Assembly: GCA_963809795.1 (NCBI GenBank)
Contig: CAWELN010000006.1
Span: forward strand, 310,001-374,000
From: DASUAS01 sp963809795
GTDB taxonomy: Bacteria; Actinomycetota; Acidimicrobiia; IMCC26256; DASPTH01
Length of the DNA stretch: 64,000 nt
Direction of reading: 5' to 3'
The notes under the pieces: model-generated
The model's database searches: none
The model's input: the letters and a program-made list of their open reading frames with translations, nothing else
What the model was told of the DNA's origin: nothing
Shown: positions 16,369 through 25,904 of the stretch, piece after piece
Position numbering within the stretch: position 1 is the first letter of the stretch
How the letters are laid out: every line of letters starts with the position of its first letter
Translations under genes and position numbers: made by a program

Positions 16369-16916
16369 ACGGCGCGGCCCAGGAAGCAGAGCAGCTTCGT
16401 CTGGGTGTCGGCGCCGTCCGGCGGTTCGACCGCGGGGCCGAACGCGCCCGACGCGCGCAGGGTCTCGCCGGCCGGCTGCATCCAGGTCCACGCCACCGCC
16501 ACCGCGTGTTCGTCGAGGTGCTCGTCCTGACCTGTGGCCCGGGCGAGGTCCCAGGTGTGGACCAGGGTGTCGCTGCACACCATGCGGCTCACCAGGTCCT
16601 CGAACGGCATGTCGCCGAAGCGCGGGCTGACGATGCGGGTCGCCCGTTCCGGGTCGCGCAGGACCTGGCGCATGGCCGTGGTGACGGTCGTCCAGGCGCC
16701 AGCCGCGTCCTCGCCGGCGTCCGGCTCCGCGGCCGCCTCGTCGAGCAGCGCCAGGGCGACGCGGTGCACGCCGACCACGTGCTCCAGGATGTCGCGCACC
16801 GTCCACTCGGGACACGGCGTCGACGCAGCCCAGTCGGTGGCGGCGCACCCGGCGACCCGGGCGTTCAGGCCTTCGGCGATGGTGGTGTAGCGGTCGGCGA
16901 CCTCACGTGGCTCCAT
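16365..16916 (-). CDS. TIGR03086/DinB-like metal-binding protein
   Basis: A 183-residue four-helix protein of the mycothiol-dependent maleylpyruvate isomerase/DinB superfamily, TIGR03086 branch. The opening TPCPEWTVRDILEHVVGVH and the later DTLVHTWDLARATG are the family signatures and bring three metal-binding His residues (about 46, 50 and 119). It is probably a mycothiol-dependent transferase or isomerase. It is convergent with the flippase-like gene and divergent from the MFS gene at 17027. Confidence 0.84.
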   Translation of the reverse strand: MEPREVADRYTTIAEGLNARVAGCAATDWAASTPCPEWTVRDILEHVVGVHRVALALLDEAAAEPDAGEDAAGAWTTVTTAMRQVLRDPERATRIVSPRFGDMPFEDLVSRMVCSDTLVHTWDLARATGQDEHLDEHAVAVAWTWMQPAGETLRASGAFGPAVEPPDGADTQTKLLCFLGRAV

Positions 16917-16945
16917 GCCGGCAGCTTCTCATCACCGGTCCACCC

Positions 16946-16977
16946 TCCTGCAAGCACCTCGCCGGTGTCCTGCAAGC
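16946..16977. promoter_or_regulatory. Operator-like direct repeat upstream of an MFS gene
   Basis: The 10-mer TCCTGCAAGC occurs at 16946 and again at 16968, 22 bp apart start to start, about two helical turns. It lies between the divergent TIGR03086 and MFS genes. A dimeric regulator bound to one face of the helix would fit. No regulator gene is adjacent. Confidence 0.35.
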
Positions 16978-17026
16978 GCGCCAACGGACGATCCCTGGAC
17001 CATTCGGCCCGTGGAGGGATCTCGTC

Positions 17027-18292
17027 ATGGCATTCGTCGGCCGAGAACGCTGGTCGCGGCGCACGAGCTTCTGGCTCGTGGTCGCCGCCCAGGTGCTGCT
17101 CTTCGCGGGCAGCAACTTCCCGACCCCGCTCTTCCCGATCTACGAGGATCGCTACGGCTTCGGCCCGGGGACGGTCACGCTGCTCTTCGGCGTCTACGTC
17201 CTGGTCCTGTTGCCGACGTTGGTGCTGCTGGGACCGGTGGCCGACCGCGTCGGCCGCCGTCCGCTGCTCGTGGCCGGGATCGCCTCCACGGTCCTCAGCT
17301 CCGTCGCCTTCGCGCTGGCCCGAGGGGTGGCCTGGCTGTTCGCGGGCGAGATCATCTACGGGATCGGGGCGGGAATGGTGATGGCGTGCGTGGCCGCCGC
17401 CATCCGGGAGCTCCATCCCGCTCAGGACAGCGCGGGGGCGGCGTTGGCCGGATCCGTCGCGATGGCCGCCGGTCTCACCCTCGGCCCCCTTGTCAGCGGA
17501 GCGTTGGCCTCGGCCGTCTCGTGGCCCACCGTGTCGCCCTACGTGGTCGACATCGTGCTGGCGTCGGTCTTGGCCGGGTTGCTCGTCCGCATCCCCGAGC
17601 CCCGGCCCGTGACGCCGCGGACCATGCCGCGGTCGCGTGCGCTCCACGTCCCCGCCGGGATCGGGCGCGCCCCGTTCATCGCCGCCGCGGCTGCCGGCGC
17701 CGCGAGCTTCATGGTCGTCGGCTGGGTGTTCGGCCTCTCGCCCTCGTACCTGCACGAGGAGCTTCACGTCCACGTCACGGAGCCCGTCGTGGCCGGGCTG
17801 TTCGCGGCGGTGGTCGTCGGCATGAACGGTGTCGCGCAGCTGGCGCTCCGCCGGTACCGAAGCCCGGGCGCCATGCGCGTCGCGCTGGCCGGGGTCGTCG
17901 TCGGCATGGGCGTCATGGCGTCGTCGACCCTCGTCGACTCGCTGCTCCTGGCCGTCGCGGGCGCACTGATCGCCGGCCTCGGCACCGGTGTCACCCAGAT
18001 GAACGCGATGGCGACCGTCCAGCACGTCGCGCCCGCGCACTCGCGTGCCGCGGTCACGTCCGCCTACTTCACCGCCTGCTATCTCGGCTTGAGCGTGCCC
18101 GTGGTCGTCGCCGGCGTCGCCGCCGACGAGTTCGGGCTCGGCGCCGTGACCTTCGCGTTCTTCGCCGCACTCACCGCGCTCGTGGGGGTGGTGCTGCTGT
18201 CGACCCGGCACGTCGCGAACCCCGCGACCGGCACCGGGGCGGAGCTGATCGAGCTCCCCGGCGACTCCGCTCGGCTCCGCCGGACCGCCTGA
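17027..18292 (+). CDS. MFS transporter
   Basis: A 421-residue major facilitator with about 12 helices. The helix 2-3 loop GPVADRVGRRPLLVAG is the canonical MFS motif A. FAGSNFPTPLFPIYEDRYGFG at the first helix and the helix 4-5 region are typical of actinobacterial drug-efflux-like members. The ATG at 17027 is preceded at 8-13 bp by GGAGGG, so this start is preferred over the longer open frame. The substrate is unknown. Confidence 0.88.
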   Translation: MAFVGRERWSRRTSFWLVVAAQVLLFAGSNFPTPLFPIYEDRYGFGPGTVTLLFGVYVLVLLPTLVLLGPVADRVGRRPLLVAGIASTVLSSVAFALARGVAWLFAGEIIYGIGAGMVMACVAAAIRELHPAQDSAGAALAGSVAMAAGLTLGPLVSGALASAVSWPTVSPYVVDIVLASVLAGLLVRIPEPRPVTPRTMPRSRALHVPAGIGRAPFIAAAAAGAASFMVVGWVFGLSPSYLHEELHVHVTEPVVAGLFAAVVVGMNGVAQLALRRYRSPGAMRVALAGVVVGMGVMASSTLVDSLLLAVAGALIAGLGTGVTQMNAMATVQHVAPAHSRAAVTSAYFTACYLGLSVPVVVAGVAADEFGLGAVTFAFFAALTALVGVVLLSTRHVANPATGTGAELIELPGDSARLRRTA

Positions 18293-18326
18293 CCCCTCCG
18301 GCGGGCGCCTGACCCGGCAACCTTGG

Positions 18327-19628
18327 TCACGAACCCTGGCAGCGGCCGATCTTGTCGGTGTTGAAGGTGCCGTCGGCGCAGCGCAGGTTCGGGTTCTCGT
18401 GGGAGAAGACGCCCTGAGGGCTCTCCCACCCGGGCACGACCCATGCGTGCACCATCCAGCCGGTGATCTGCATGAAGAACCCGCCAAGCGACCGGCACTG
18501 CTCCTGGGTCACGTCGGAGTCCGGCGGGGAGAGGACCTCGGCCCCCCTCGTGCAGATGTTGCTGTGACGGTGCCAGTGGTCGTTCGGGCCCGCGAATCCT
18601 TCGGGTGCGGTGTTGCCGATGCCGTAGTACATGAGACCCACCATCTGGGAGGTGGGGCTGGTGCCGTCGTAGATCAGCGCCAGTGGCCGGCTGGGATCGA
18701 AGCCCCCGCCGAAGATTCCGGCGAAGCCGCCGAGGTAGTGGGCGCCACTGCCGGGACCGAACCCGCCGATGACGTGGTAGCCGGCGGCCACCGCGCTGGC
18801 GACGGTCGGGTAGCGCATCGCCGTCGCGCGCGCGACCACGAGCTGCTGCTGCAGCGTGGCGCGCGTCGCGGCGTCGAGCGGGACGTCGGGCTGGCTCTCG
18901 GCCGCGATGTCCTGCGCCTTCACTCCCTCGATCGGGTGGCCGTTCAGGTCCGTCGGTGTGGTCGAGCCGTGGTCGTGGACGTGCGCCGCCGGCGCGGCGC
19001 TGCCGGCCGCGGGCGCGGCGATGGCGGGAGTCGCTCCGTGGGTGTGCCCGCCGCCGCTGCCGTCGGCGATCGCGGGGCTGAAGCCGAAGCTGGAGAGCGC
19101 CGCGACCACGATCGCGATCACGCCCGCGATGGCCCAACCCGCGGACAGGCGGATCCGCTTGCGGGCGATCCCGCCGCAGATGACGAGCAGCCCGAGCCCG
19201 ATGGCGAGGGCCTCGAACGCGGCACACAGCGCGTCGGCGAACCCGATCGACTCCGGTGTCCCGTCGGTGCCGATCGCGATGCCCACGGTGCGCGACACGA
19301 TCCACACCAGGATCACCGCGAAGTTGAACACGATCATCACCTGGATGGAACGCCGCGCCGGTCCGAGCACGAGGAGCGCGGCGAGCATGACCTGAGCCCA
19401 TGCAGTGAGCCCGAAGAAGAGACCGTGCGTCCACGACACTCCGGCGTGCTCGCCCATCGCCGCGAAGTGGATGCCGGCCGCGCCGAGCAGCAGCACCGCC
19501 ATCGACCACCGCAGCACCCACGCGACCGCGATCGTGCGGCCTCGGGGGTGCGGCGCAGGTTCGGTGCGGACGGGACTCGGGTCGAGCTGGACCAGCGTGG
19601 CCTGCTGGTCGCGATCGAGAGTCTGCAC
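18327..19628 (-). CDS. Membrane protein with His-rich extracytoplasmic domain
   Basis: A 433-residue protein from a GTG start at 19628, chosen because AGAGGGGG lies six bases upstream; an ATG at 19667 would add 13 residues. About five hydrophobic helices (residues 35-190) precede a soluble domain. That domain has an HTHG/HVHDHG linker, then VASAVAAGYHVIGGFGPG, GLMYYG, NDHWHRHSNIC, GGFFMQITGWMVHAWVVPG and HENPNLRC. Clustered His and three Cys suggest metal binding. I know the pattern from uncharacterised actinobacterial proteins but can name no function. Confidence 0.7.
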   Translation of the reverse strand: MQTLDRDQQATLVQLDPSPVRTEPAPHPRGRTIAVAWVLRWSMAVLLLGAAGIHFAAMGEHAGVSWTHGLFFGLTAWAQVMLAALLVLGPARRSIQVMIVFNFAVILVWIVSRTVGIAIGTDGTPESIGFADALCAAFEALAIGLGLLVICGGIARKRIRLSAGWAIAGVIAIVVAALSSFGFSPAIADGSGGGHTHGATPAIAAPAAGSAAPAAHVHDHGSTTPTDLNGHPIEGVKAQDIAAESQPDVPLDAATRATLQQQLVVARATAMRYPTVASAVAAGYHVIGGFGPGSGAHYLGGFAGIFGGGFDPSRPLALIYDGTSPTSQMVGLMYYGIGNTAPEGFAGPNDHWHRHSNICTRGAEVLSPPDSDVTQEQCRSLGGFFMQITGWMVHAWVVPGWESPQGVFSHENPNLRCADGTFNTDKIGRCQGS

Positions 19629-19815
19629 TGAGGCCCCCCTCTGCAGGATGGCGGGAGCGTAGCCCAATTCACCCGAAGCGGCCGGTCCGCCGGCTGGTGG
19701 TGCTCCGGGAACCGCTCCACCGCGCGTCGGCGCTCGTCAACGATTCAGGAGAGTCCGAGATCCGTCCGGCGCGGGCTCCGCCGAGCGCCGGGGCCACCGG
19801 CGCTCGCTCATGCGA

Positions 19816-22240
19816 TCACAGGTAGTCGTCGTGCAGGAGGTTGTTCGTCGCCCACCAGCCCGGGACCGCGGGCAGGAAGCTGGCGACGAGCTGGTCGGCG
19901 AGCACCGCCGCGACCGCGATCTCCGTGGGCACACCCACCGCCGCCAGCGCACCCGACATCCCCACCGACGACACCGCGGTGTTGCCCCCGGGAATGGGTA
20001 CCAGCGACGCCAACGTCGAGATGATGATGTTGAGCGAGAGCAGCGTCCAGAAGTTGATCGAGCCACCGAACGCCTCGATGCACGCCCAATAGACCGCGGC
20101 GTACATCGAGCGCGTTGATCGCGTTCCCGCCGAGCAGCAGGGCGACCCGGCGCGGCGAGCGCACCGCTTCCCAGAGCGTCGTGGCCGCCGCCTTGGTGGG
20201 CGGCATCACCACCTTCCGGAGCTTCGGGATGCCGAGGACGAGACCGACGACGAGGACGAGCACGACGATGACCAGGAGGACGAACGTCAGGAGCTTCTGC
20301 GTGTCGATGGGTGCGACGTGGATCTTCGTCGGCGCGAGCAGGAGCGCGACACCGAGCAGCAGGACCTGGGCGACGATGTTGCCCACGTTGATCAGCAACC
20401 CACCGGACGCGACCGCGGAGGCGAGGTCGACGCCCTGCTTCTGCAGGAACCGGATCTGCGCGGCCATGCCGCCCACCGCCGGGACGGCCAGGTTCGAGAA
20501 CGACATCGAGAGCTGCAGCTCGGCGGTCCGGATGAGCGGCAGGTTGATGGGCACCGTGCCCATCAGGGCGATGGCGGTGGCGAAGTTGGTGAGGAGCGAG
20601 ATGATCATCGCCACGATCAGCCAGCCGATGTCGGCGCTCGTGATCGTGTCCCACAGCTCCTGCGGGCTGCCGACCTGGCTCAGCAGGGCGAAGATCGCGA
20701 TGAGCGTGCCGACCGCCATCATGAGGTTGGTGCCGCTGACGCGGTGGAGCTCCTGGAGCGGAGGGAGGTCGCACCCGGTCGCCGACGCGGCGGCCTCCCG
20801 GACGTCGGCCACCTGCTTCGAGCGTTCCTTGCGGTGGCGGCGGTCGGTCCGCATCTCCCGGCTGAGCGCCGCGGGTTGCACGTAGGGCAGCGCTTCGATG
20901 ACCGCGTCGTCACCCATGCCGGCGCGGGCGGCGGCGACGGCGCGGTCGTCGCCGACGACCAATGCCGTGCTCACGAGCAGCTCGGCGACGTCGGCAGCCC
21001 GCCGTCCCGGCGCCGCGGCACCGGTCGCGAGCTCGAAGCCGTCGATGCCGACCGTGGTGCCGTCGACGACGACGTGGTTGTCGTTGAGCCGGCCGTGCGC
21101 GACCCGCGCCGCGTGCAGCGACGAGACCTGCTGCCACAGGTCGGTGAGCATCGCGTCGCTGACGTCCGCCGGATCCGTGTCGCACAGGTGGACGCCCGGG
21201 AGTGGGCGGCTGGCGATGAGCGCGGCGCCCGGCCCGGCGGTGCCGGCGACGACCACCGGCGGCACGGTGACGTCGGCGCGCTCGGCCAGGAGCAGCGCGT
21301 AGGCCTGCGCCTCGACGTCCTCGAGCCGGGTGGTGTGCAGCGTGGGACCGCCGTCCTTGTACGCCAGCGCGCGCCAGAACTTCGACATGAGCTGGGCGTC
21401 GGCCTCGTCGCGACCGAGGACCCGCACCATGAGCTCGCCGGTCGCGTCGCGGGCCGACATCGCGGTCCCCGTGCTCGGTTGCTTCGGCAGGAGGTGCACG
21501 TCGTTGGCGTCCACTCCGAGCTCGCCGAGCGTCGCCGCCACCTGCCTGGTCGTGGGTCGCCCACCCGGCGACCCGAAGGCGAGGTGCACGAATGCCGCGA
21601 GCGCCCACCCGAGCGCGACCGCGGCGAGCGCGCCGTCGGGCAGCGTGGTGCCGAGATAGAGCGACGCGATCGCGATGAGCAGCACGAGCAGCTGCCCCAG
21701 ACGCCGCACCGGGCGGGTCAGGTAGGGAGACGCGACCGAGATCACGGCGACGATCACCGCCAGGCGCACGGCCGGGAACGCCGCCGAGTCGTTCCCGACA
21801 CGGGTCACGACGTCCAGCGTCTGCTTCAGGCTCGCGTTCTCCACGACCATCGCGCCGATCGCCCGACCGACCACCCACGCCAGCACGCCGCCGATGGCCA
21901 TGTCGCGGGCGAGCCGCCAGCGGCGGGCCACCAGCGCAGCCACGACCACCAGTCCGAGCGACCACAACGCGCCGAGCGCGTACAAGAGACGGAAGAACGA
22001 CTCGAGCTGGTTCGGCAGGCCGTTCAGCGTCGTGAACAGGTTCTGCTCGAACGCCCCGGGGTCGTCCTGGTGCCAGATGGCGAAGACCAGGATGCCGACG
22101 CCGATCACCAGGCGGATCCAGTCGCTGGTGCGCCGGCGGTACGGCTGCTCCGACGCCGGGCCGAACGAGTGCGAGCGCCACGTGGCGACGCGCGACGGGC
22201 GCGGGGCGTCGGCGGGCGGAGCCTCGGTGGCGGCGGTCAT
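19816..22240 (-). pseudogene. Kinase-like/flippase (TIGR00374) fusion, frameshifted near 20107
   Basis: The two frames together encode about 808 residues. Residues 40-220 hold about six membrane helices. A soluble middle part resembles a degenerate protein kinase: HGRLNDNHVVVD stands where HRDxKPxN is expected and IDGFELA where DFG is expected. The C-terminal part is a second set of helices of the TIGR00374/LPG-synthase family (NLAVPAVGGMAAQIRFL). The frame breaks at NAINAL and resumes with MYAAVYWACIEAFGG; one extra base at about 20107 explains it. The protein ends at 19816. Confidence 0.72.
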
Positions 22241-22291
22241 ACCCGGCGTAGCTTCGCAGACCGGCGCCGCCCGGTCACGGAATGCGGCAGG

Positions 22292-23473
22292 TCAGCGTGG
22301 GAGGACGACGTCCGGCAGAGGGTGCCGGTACAGCTTGGCTGCGTTCTCGCAGCACATCATGCGCAGCTCGTCGTCGGGGATGTGCCCCCACAGCTTCTCG
22401 ATCACCAGCTGGGTGTCGGGCCACGTGCCGTCGCCGTGCGGGAAGTCGGTCTCCACCATGATGTTCTCGACGCCGATGCGGTAGCGCGTGTCGATGGTCG
22501 ACGGGTCGTCGATCGTGCAGAACCAGAAGTTGCGCTGCAGGACGTCGGCGGGGCGCTCGTCCCACCCGGCGCCGTAGCCCGAGCGGTCGATGATGTTGTC
22601 GAGCCGGTCGAGCAGCATCGCGACCCAGCCGATGCCGCCCTCGCTCATCGCGATCTTGAGCGTCGGGTGCTTCACCGGGTACTCCGACCACAGCCACTCC
22701 GCCGCCGCGTGCAGCGAGAGCTGCCCGAAGAGCGTGGCGCCGATCTGCAGCCCGGGTGCGTCGGGCGGTCCCATGACCGAGCCCGAGCTCCCGACGTGCA
22801 GCGACACGACGGTGTCGGTGTCGACGCAGGCCTGGATGATCGGGTCCCAGTGGTCGCGTTGCCACAGGTCGGGCAACCCGATCGCGTGCGGTCGCTCGGG
22901 CATGGAGATGCCGGTGAAGCCGCGCTCGGCGTTGCGGTGGATCTCTGCCACCGCGGTGTCAGGGTCGCTGAGGAACGCGATGCCGAGCGGGACGATGCGC
23001 GTGGGGTGCGCGAGGTACCACTCCTCGTAGAGCCAGTCGTTCCACGCGCGGATGCACGCCTGGCCCAGCTCGGGATCCTCGGCGTTGAAGAAGACGCGGC
23101 CGCAGAACCCGGTGACCATCGACGGGAAGTTCACCGCCGCCCACACGCCGTTGATGTCCATGTCGCGGACACGTGCGTCGACGTCGTAACAGCTCGGCCG
23201 CATCTGGTCGAAGCGGAACGGCTCCTTCTTCTGGGTGGGCTTGCGGCCGGCGATCGCGTTCATGCCGACCTGCGTGAACTTCTGGTTCTCGAACTCCCAG
23301 ATCTGGAGACCATCGCGATCCGCGACTCGAGGGGCGCGGTCCTGGAGGTGCTTCGGGAGCCGACCCTCGAAGGTGTGCGGCGGTTCGACGACGTGGTCGT
23401 CGACCGAGATCACCGTGTACTTCAGCTCCTTCGGGAGCGGTTCGGGAAGGAACAGATCCTCGGTCTCGCTCAT
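22292..23473 (-). CDS. Amidohydrolase family protein (amidohydrolase_2 type)
   Basis: A 393-residue TIM-barrel metal hydrolase. SVDDHVVEPPHTF (residues 23-35) is the N-terminal motif, with DDH in place of DxHxH. ISMPERPHAIGLPDLW, SLHVGSSG with a metal His, SEGGIGWVAMLLDRLD and METDFPHGDGTWPDT near the C-terminus follow the order of the 2-amino-3-carboxymuconate decarboxylase-like family. It is followed upstream by VOC, SDR and LLM genes on the same strand, suggesting a catabolic operon. The reaction is not known. Confidence 0.87.
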   Translation of the reverse strand: MSETEDLFLPEPLPKELKYTVISVDDHVVEPPHTFEGRLPKHLQDRAPRVADRDGLQIWEFENQKFTQVGMNAIAGRKPTQKKEPFRFDQMRPSCYDVDARVRDMDINGVWAAVNFPSMVTGFCGRVFFNAEDPELGQACIRAWNDWLYEEWYLAHPTRIVPLGIAFLSDPDTAVAEIHRNAERGFTGISMPERPHAIGLPDLWQRDHWDPIIQACVDTDTVVSLHVGSSGSVMGPPDAPGLQIGATLFGQLSLHAAAEWLWSEYPVKHPTLKIAMSEGGIGWVAMLLDRLDNIIDRSGYGAGWDERPADVLQRNFWFCTIDDPSTIDTRYRIGVENIMVETDFPHGDGTWPDTQLVIEKLWGHIPDDELRMMCCENAAKLYRHPLPDVVLPR

Positions 23474-23498
23474 GTGCGGCTACCCCCTCGAGGTCGTC

Positions 23499-23954
23499 TC
23501 AGACGTACTGCCAGCGCCGCTCCGGTGCGGGCCCGCTGGTGCGCTCGATGCACTGGACGTCGAACCAGATCGGCAACAGGTACTTCACGTAGAAGGCGTG
23601 TGTGGTCACTGTAGGTGAGACCAGGTCGTCGTAGACCTTGAGCCGCAGCCGGTCGTCCTTCTCGGCGAAGCGCTGGCACTCCTCGAGCACCGCGTCGACC
23701 TCCTCCCGCGTCTCCATCAGGAGACCGAGGTGGTCGTAGCCGGGCGACGAGATCGGCTCCTTGCCCTCGGCCAGGAGGATGAACTGGCCGTCGTCGGGAA
23801 GGAGGAGGTGGCAGAGCTGGCCCACGACCTCGGTGTCGAGGGAGCGCCAGCCGAGCACGTCGCAGAAGAAGGAGTCGACCTCGTCGCGGAATGGCTGCGT
23901 GAGCGTTCCCTTCGCGAACGAGAGCTCCATGTGGTTGAAGCGCATGTTGGCCAT
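23499..23954 (-). CDS. VOC superfamily (glyoxalase/dioxygenase-like) protein
   Basis: A 151-residue single-domain VOC protein. FNHMELSF, the FRDEVDSFFCDVLGW helix and strand, SPGYDHLGLLMETREEVDAVLEEC and THAFYVKYLLPIWFDVQCIE follow the paired beta-alpha-beta-beta-beta order. Candidate metal ligands are His8, His75 and the late Glu. Members are dioxygenases, epimerases or binding proteins. It lies 25 bp upstream of the amidohydrolase in the same minus-strand cluster. Confidence 0.78.
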   Translation of the reverse strand: MANMRFNHMELSFAKGTLTQPFRDEVDSFFCDVLGWRSLDTEVVGQLCHLLLPDDGQFILLAEGKEPISSPGYDHLGLLMETREEVDAVLEECQRFAEKDDRLRLKVYDDLVSPTVTTHAFYVKYLLPIWFDVQCIERTSGPAPERRWQYV

Positions 23955-23967
23955 GACGACCTCCCGG

Positions 23968-24726
23968 TCAGCCGATTCCCATCAGGTCAGAGAGCCCGGT
24001 GCGGGTACCGGCGAGGTACCCGCCGTCGACGGGCAACGCGACGCCGGTGACGAACGATGCGTCATCGGACGCGAGGAACAGCGCGGCGGCGGCGATCTCG
24101 TCAGGACGACCGAACCGGCCCAGCATGTGGTCGTCGCGGTACTGATCGCGGAACCGGGCCATGTGGTCGCTGCCCATGACCGCGCGGAACATGGGTGTGT
24201 CGATGAAGCCGGGGCAGATCGCGTTCACCCGGATCCCGGCCCGCCCGTAGTCGATGGCCATGTTCTTGGTGAGCATCACCACGCCCGCCTTCGACGCGTT
24301 GTACGAGCTCCCGCCTTCGGTGCCCTGGAGGCCCTCGACGCTGGCGATGTTGATGATGCTGCCCGACCGCTGTTCGAGCATCGGTCGCAGCGCGTGCTTG
24401 TTGACGAGGAACGTGCCCTTGAGGTTCACCTCGAGCACGCGGTCCCACTCGGCGCTGTCGACCAGGTGCACGGGACCGCCGCCGGCGACGCCCGCGTAGT
24501 TGACCACGACGTCGAGCCGGCCGTGGTCGGCGACGATCGAGTCGACGAGCGCGGCGATGGCCGCTTCGTCGCGCACGTCGAGCATGCGCACGCCGTCAGC
24601 CGCGGTGACATCGGCGCCCACCACGACCGCGCCTTCCTTGGCGAAGCGGTCGGCGGTGGCGAGGCCGAGCCCCGACGCCGCGCCGGTGACCAGCGCGACC
24701 TTCCCGTCGATCCGGCCGCCTGTCAC
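23968..24726 (-). CDS. SDR family oxidoreductase
   Basis: A 252-residue classical SDR from a GTG start at 24726. Cofactor motif TGAASGLG (residues 14-21), Asp39 after beta-2 (favouring NAD), NYAG at residue 76, and catalytic Ser129, Tyr142 and Lys146 (YNASK). The C-terminal VDGGYLAG is standard. The start overlaps the LLM gene stop by GTGA, so it is coupled to that oxidoreductase. The context points to catabolism of an alcohol or hydroxy-acid. Confidence 0.88.
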   Translation of the reverse strand: MTGGRIDGKVALVTGAASGLGLATADRFAKEGAVVVGADVTAADGVRMLDVRDEAAIAALVDSIVADHGRLDVVVNYAGVAGGGPVHLVDSAEWDRVLEVNLKGTFLVNKHALRPMLEQRSGSIINIASVEGLQGTEGGSSYNASKAGVVMLTKNMAIDYGRAGIRVNAICPGFIDTPMFRAVMGSDHMARFRDQYRDDHMLGRFGRPDEIAAAALFLASDDASFVTGVALPVDGGYLAGTRTGLSDLMGIG

Positions 24727-25838
24727 TCGAACTCCGGCAGCACGTGCTTGCCCATCAGCTCGATGGTCTGCATGACCTTCTCGTGCGGGATCTTGTACGG
24801 GTTCACCAGGCACAGCAGCAGGTCGCACCCGACCGCCTCGTAGCGCTTGGCGGCCGCGATGCACGCGTCCGGGTCGCCCATCACCGCGGAGCCGGAGTCG
24901 CGCAGGTAGTCGATGGTGAGCTGACCCATCGCGCCCTCTCGCTTGTGCTTCAGCGCTTCACCCGTGTACTGGTACGTGCCGAGCTGGCCGCCGGTGATGC
25001 CGCGCTCCTCCTGCCACTCGGCGACCGACGCGATGAGGCCGCCGCCGTGCTTCGGGTACCACTCGAACGACTCGCGCGCGACCTCGGTGGCTTCTTCGTT
25101 GGTGGGCGCGCAGAGGACCATCGTGAAGGTGGCCGCGGTCTCGTTGACGAACTTGCCCGCCGGCTGGTCGCACGCCGCGAGACCCTTGCGGTACATCGCG
25201 ATGTTCTCGGCCAGCTGCTCGGGCGGCAGGCCGACGGTGAACGAGCAGAGCCCGATGCCGCGCTGGCCGATCTCCTCGTGGCCGGGGAGGCTGCTGGTGG
25301 CACCGAAGATCGGCGGGTGCGGCTGCTGCAGCGGCTTCGGCAGCACCCGGCGGGGCGCGCCCATCTGCCAGTACTCGCCCTGCGCCTGGTACTCGTCCTC
25401 GGTCCACGCGCCGACGATGTGGCCCAGGGCCTCGCGCCACATGAGGCGCGTCTCGTCGGGATCGACGTCGAAGCCCTCCAGCTCCGCGCGCGTCGACGAG
25501 CGTCCGGTCCCGAAGTCGACCCGGCCGTCGGAGACGAGGTCGAGCACCGCCACCGACTCCGCGGTGCGGATCGGGTGGTTGTACGGCTTGGGGAGGAGGC
25601 GCACGCCGTACCCGATGCGGATGTTCTTGGTGAGGGCCGCGACCGCGCCGTAGAGGACCTCGGGGTTGGAGCAGTGCGAGTACTCCTCGAGGAAGTGGTG
25701 CTCCACCGTCCAGAAGGCGTGGAAGCCCATCTGGTCACCGAGCACCGCCTGCTCGATGGTGTCCTTGTACGCCTGGTGCTCCTTGCCGGGCGTCCACGGC
25801 CGGGCGACCGGGATCTCGTAGAAGAGCGCGAACTTCAC
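24723..25838 (-). CDS. LLM class flavin-dependent oxidoreductase
   Basis: A 371-residue bacterial-luciferase-like TIM barrel. KFALFYEIPVARPW at the N-terminus, AFWTVEHHFLEEYSHCSNPEVLYGAVAALTKNIRIGYGVRLLP and DLVSDGRVDFGTGRSS are typical of the FMN- or F420-dependent monooxygenase branch. MGDPDACIAAAKRYEAVGCDLLLCLVNPY near the end matches the same branch. It probably hydroxylates or cleaves an organic substrate. It is the first gene of the LLM-SDR-VOC-amidohydrolase cluster. Confidence 0.88.
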   Translation of the reverse strand: MKFALFYEIPVARPWTPGKEHQAYKDTIEQAVLGDQMGFHAFWTVEHHFLEEYSHCSNPEVLYGAVAALTKNIRIGYGVRLLPKPYNHPIRTAESVAVLDLVSDGRVDFGTGRSSTRAELEGFDVDPDETRLMWREALGHIVGAWTEDEYQAQGEYWQMGAPRRVLPKPLQQPHPPIFGATSSLPGHEEIGQRGIGLCSFTVGLPPEQLAENIAMYRKGLAACDQPAGKFVNETAATFTMVLCAPTNEEATEVARESFEWYPKHGGGLIASVAEWQEERGITGGQLGTYQYTGEALKHKREGAMGQLTIDYLRDSGSAVMGDPDACIAAAKRYEAVGCDLLLCLVNPYKIPHEKVMQTIELMGKHVLPEFE

Positions 25839-25904
25839 GGGCGGACCTCCGGGCCGGCGTTAAGCACCGGACATTAACGCGCCCGGGGTCCGGGCGAAGC
25901 GGGG

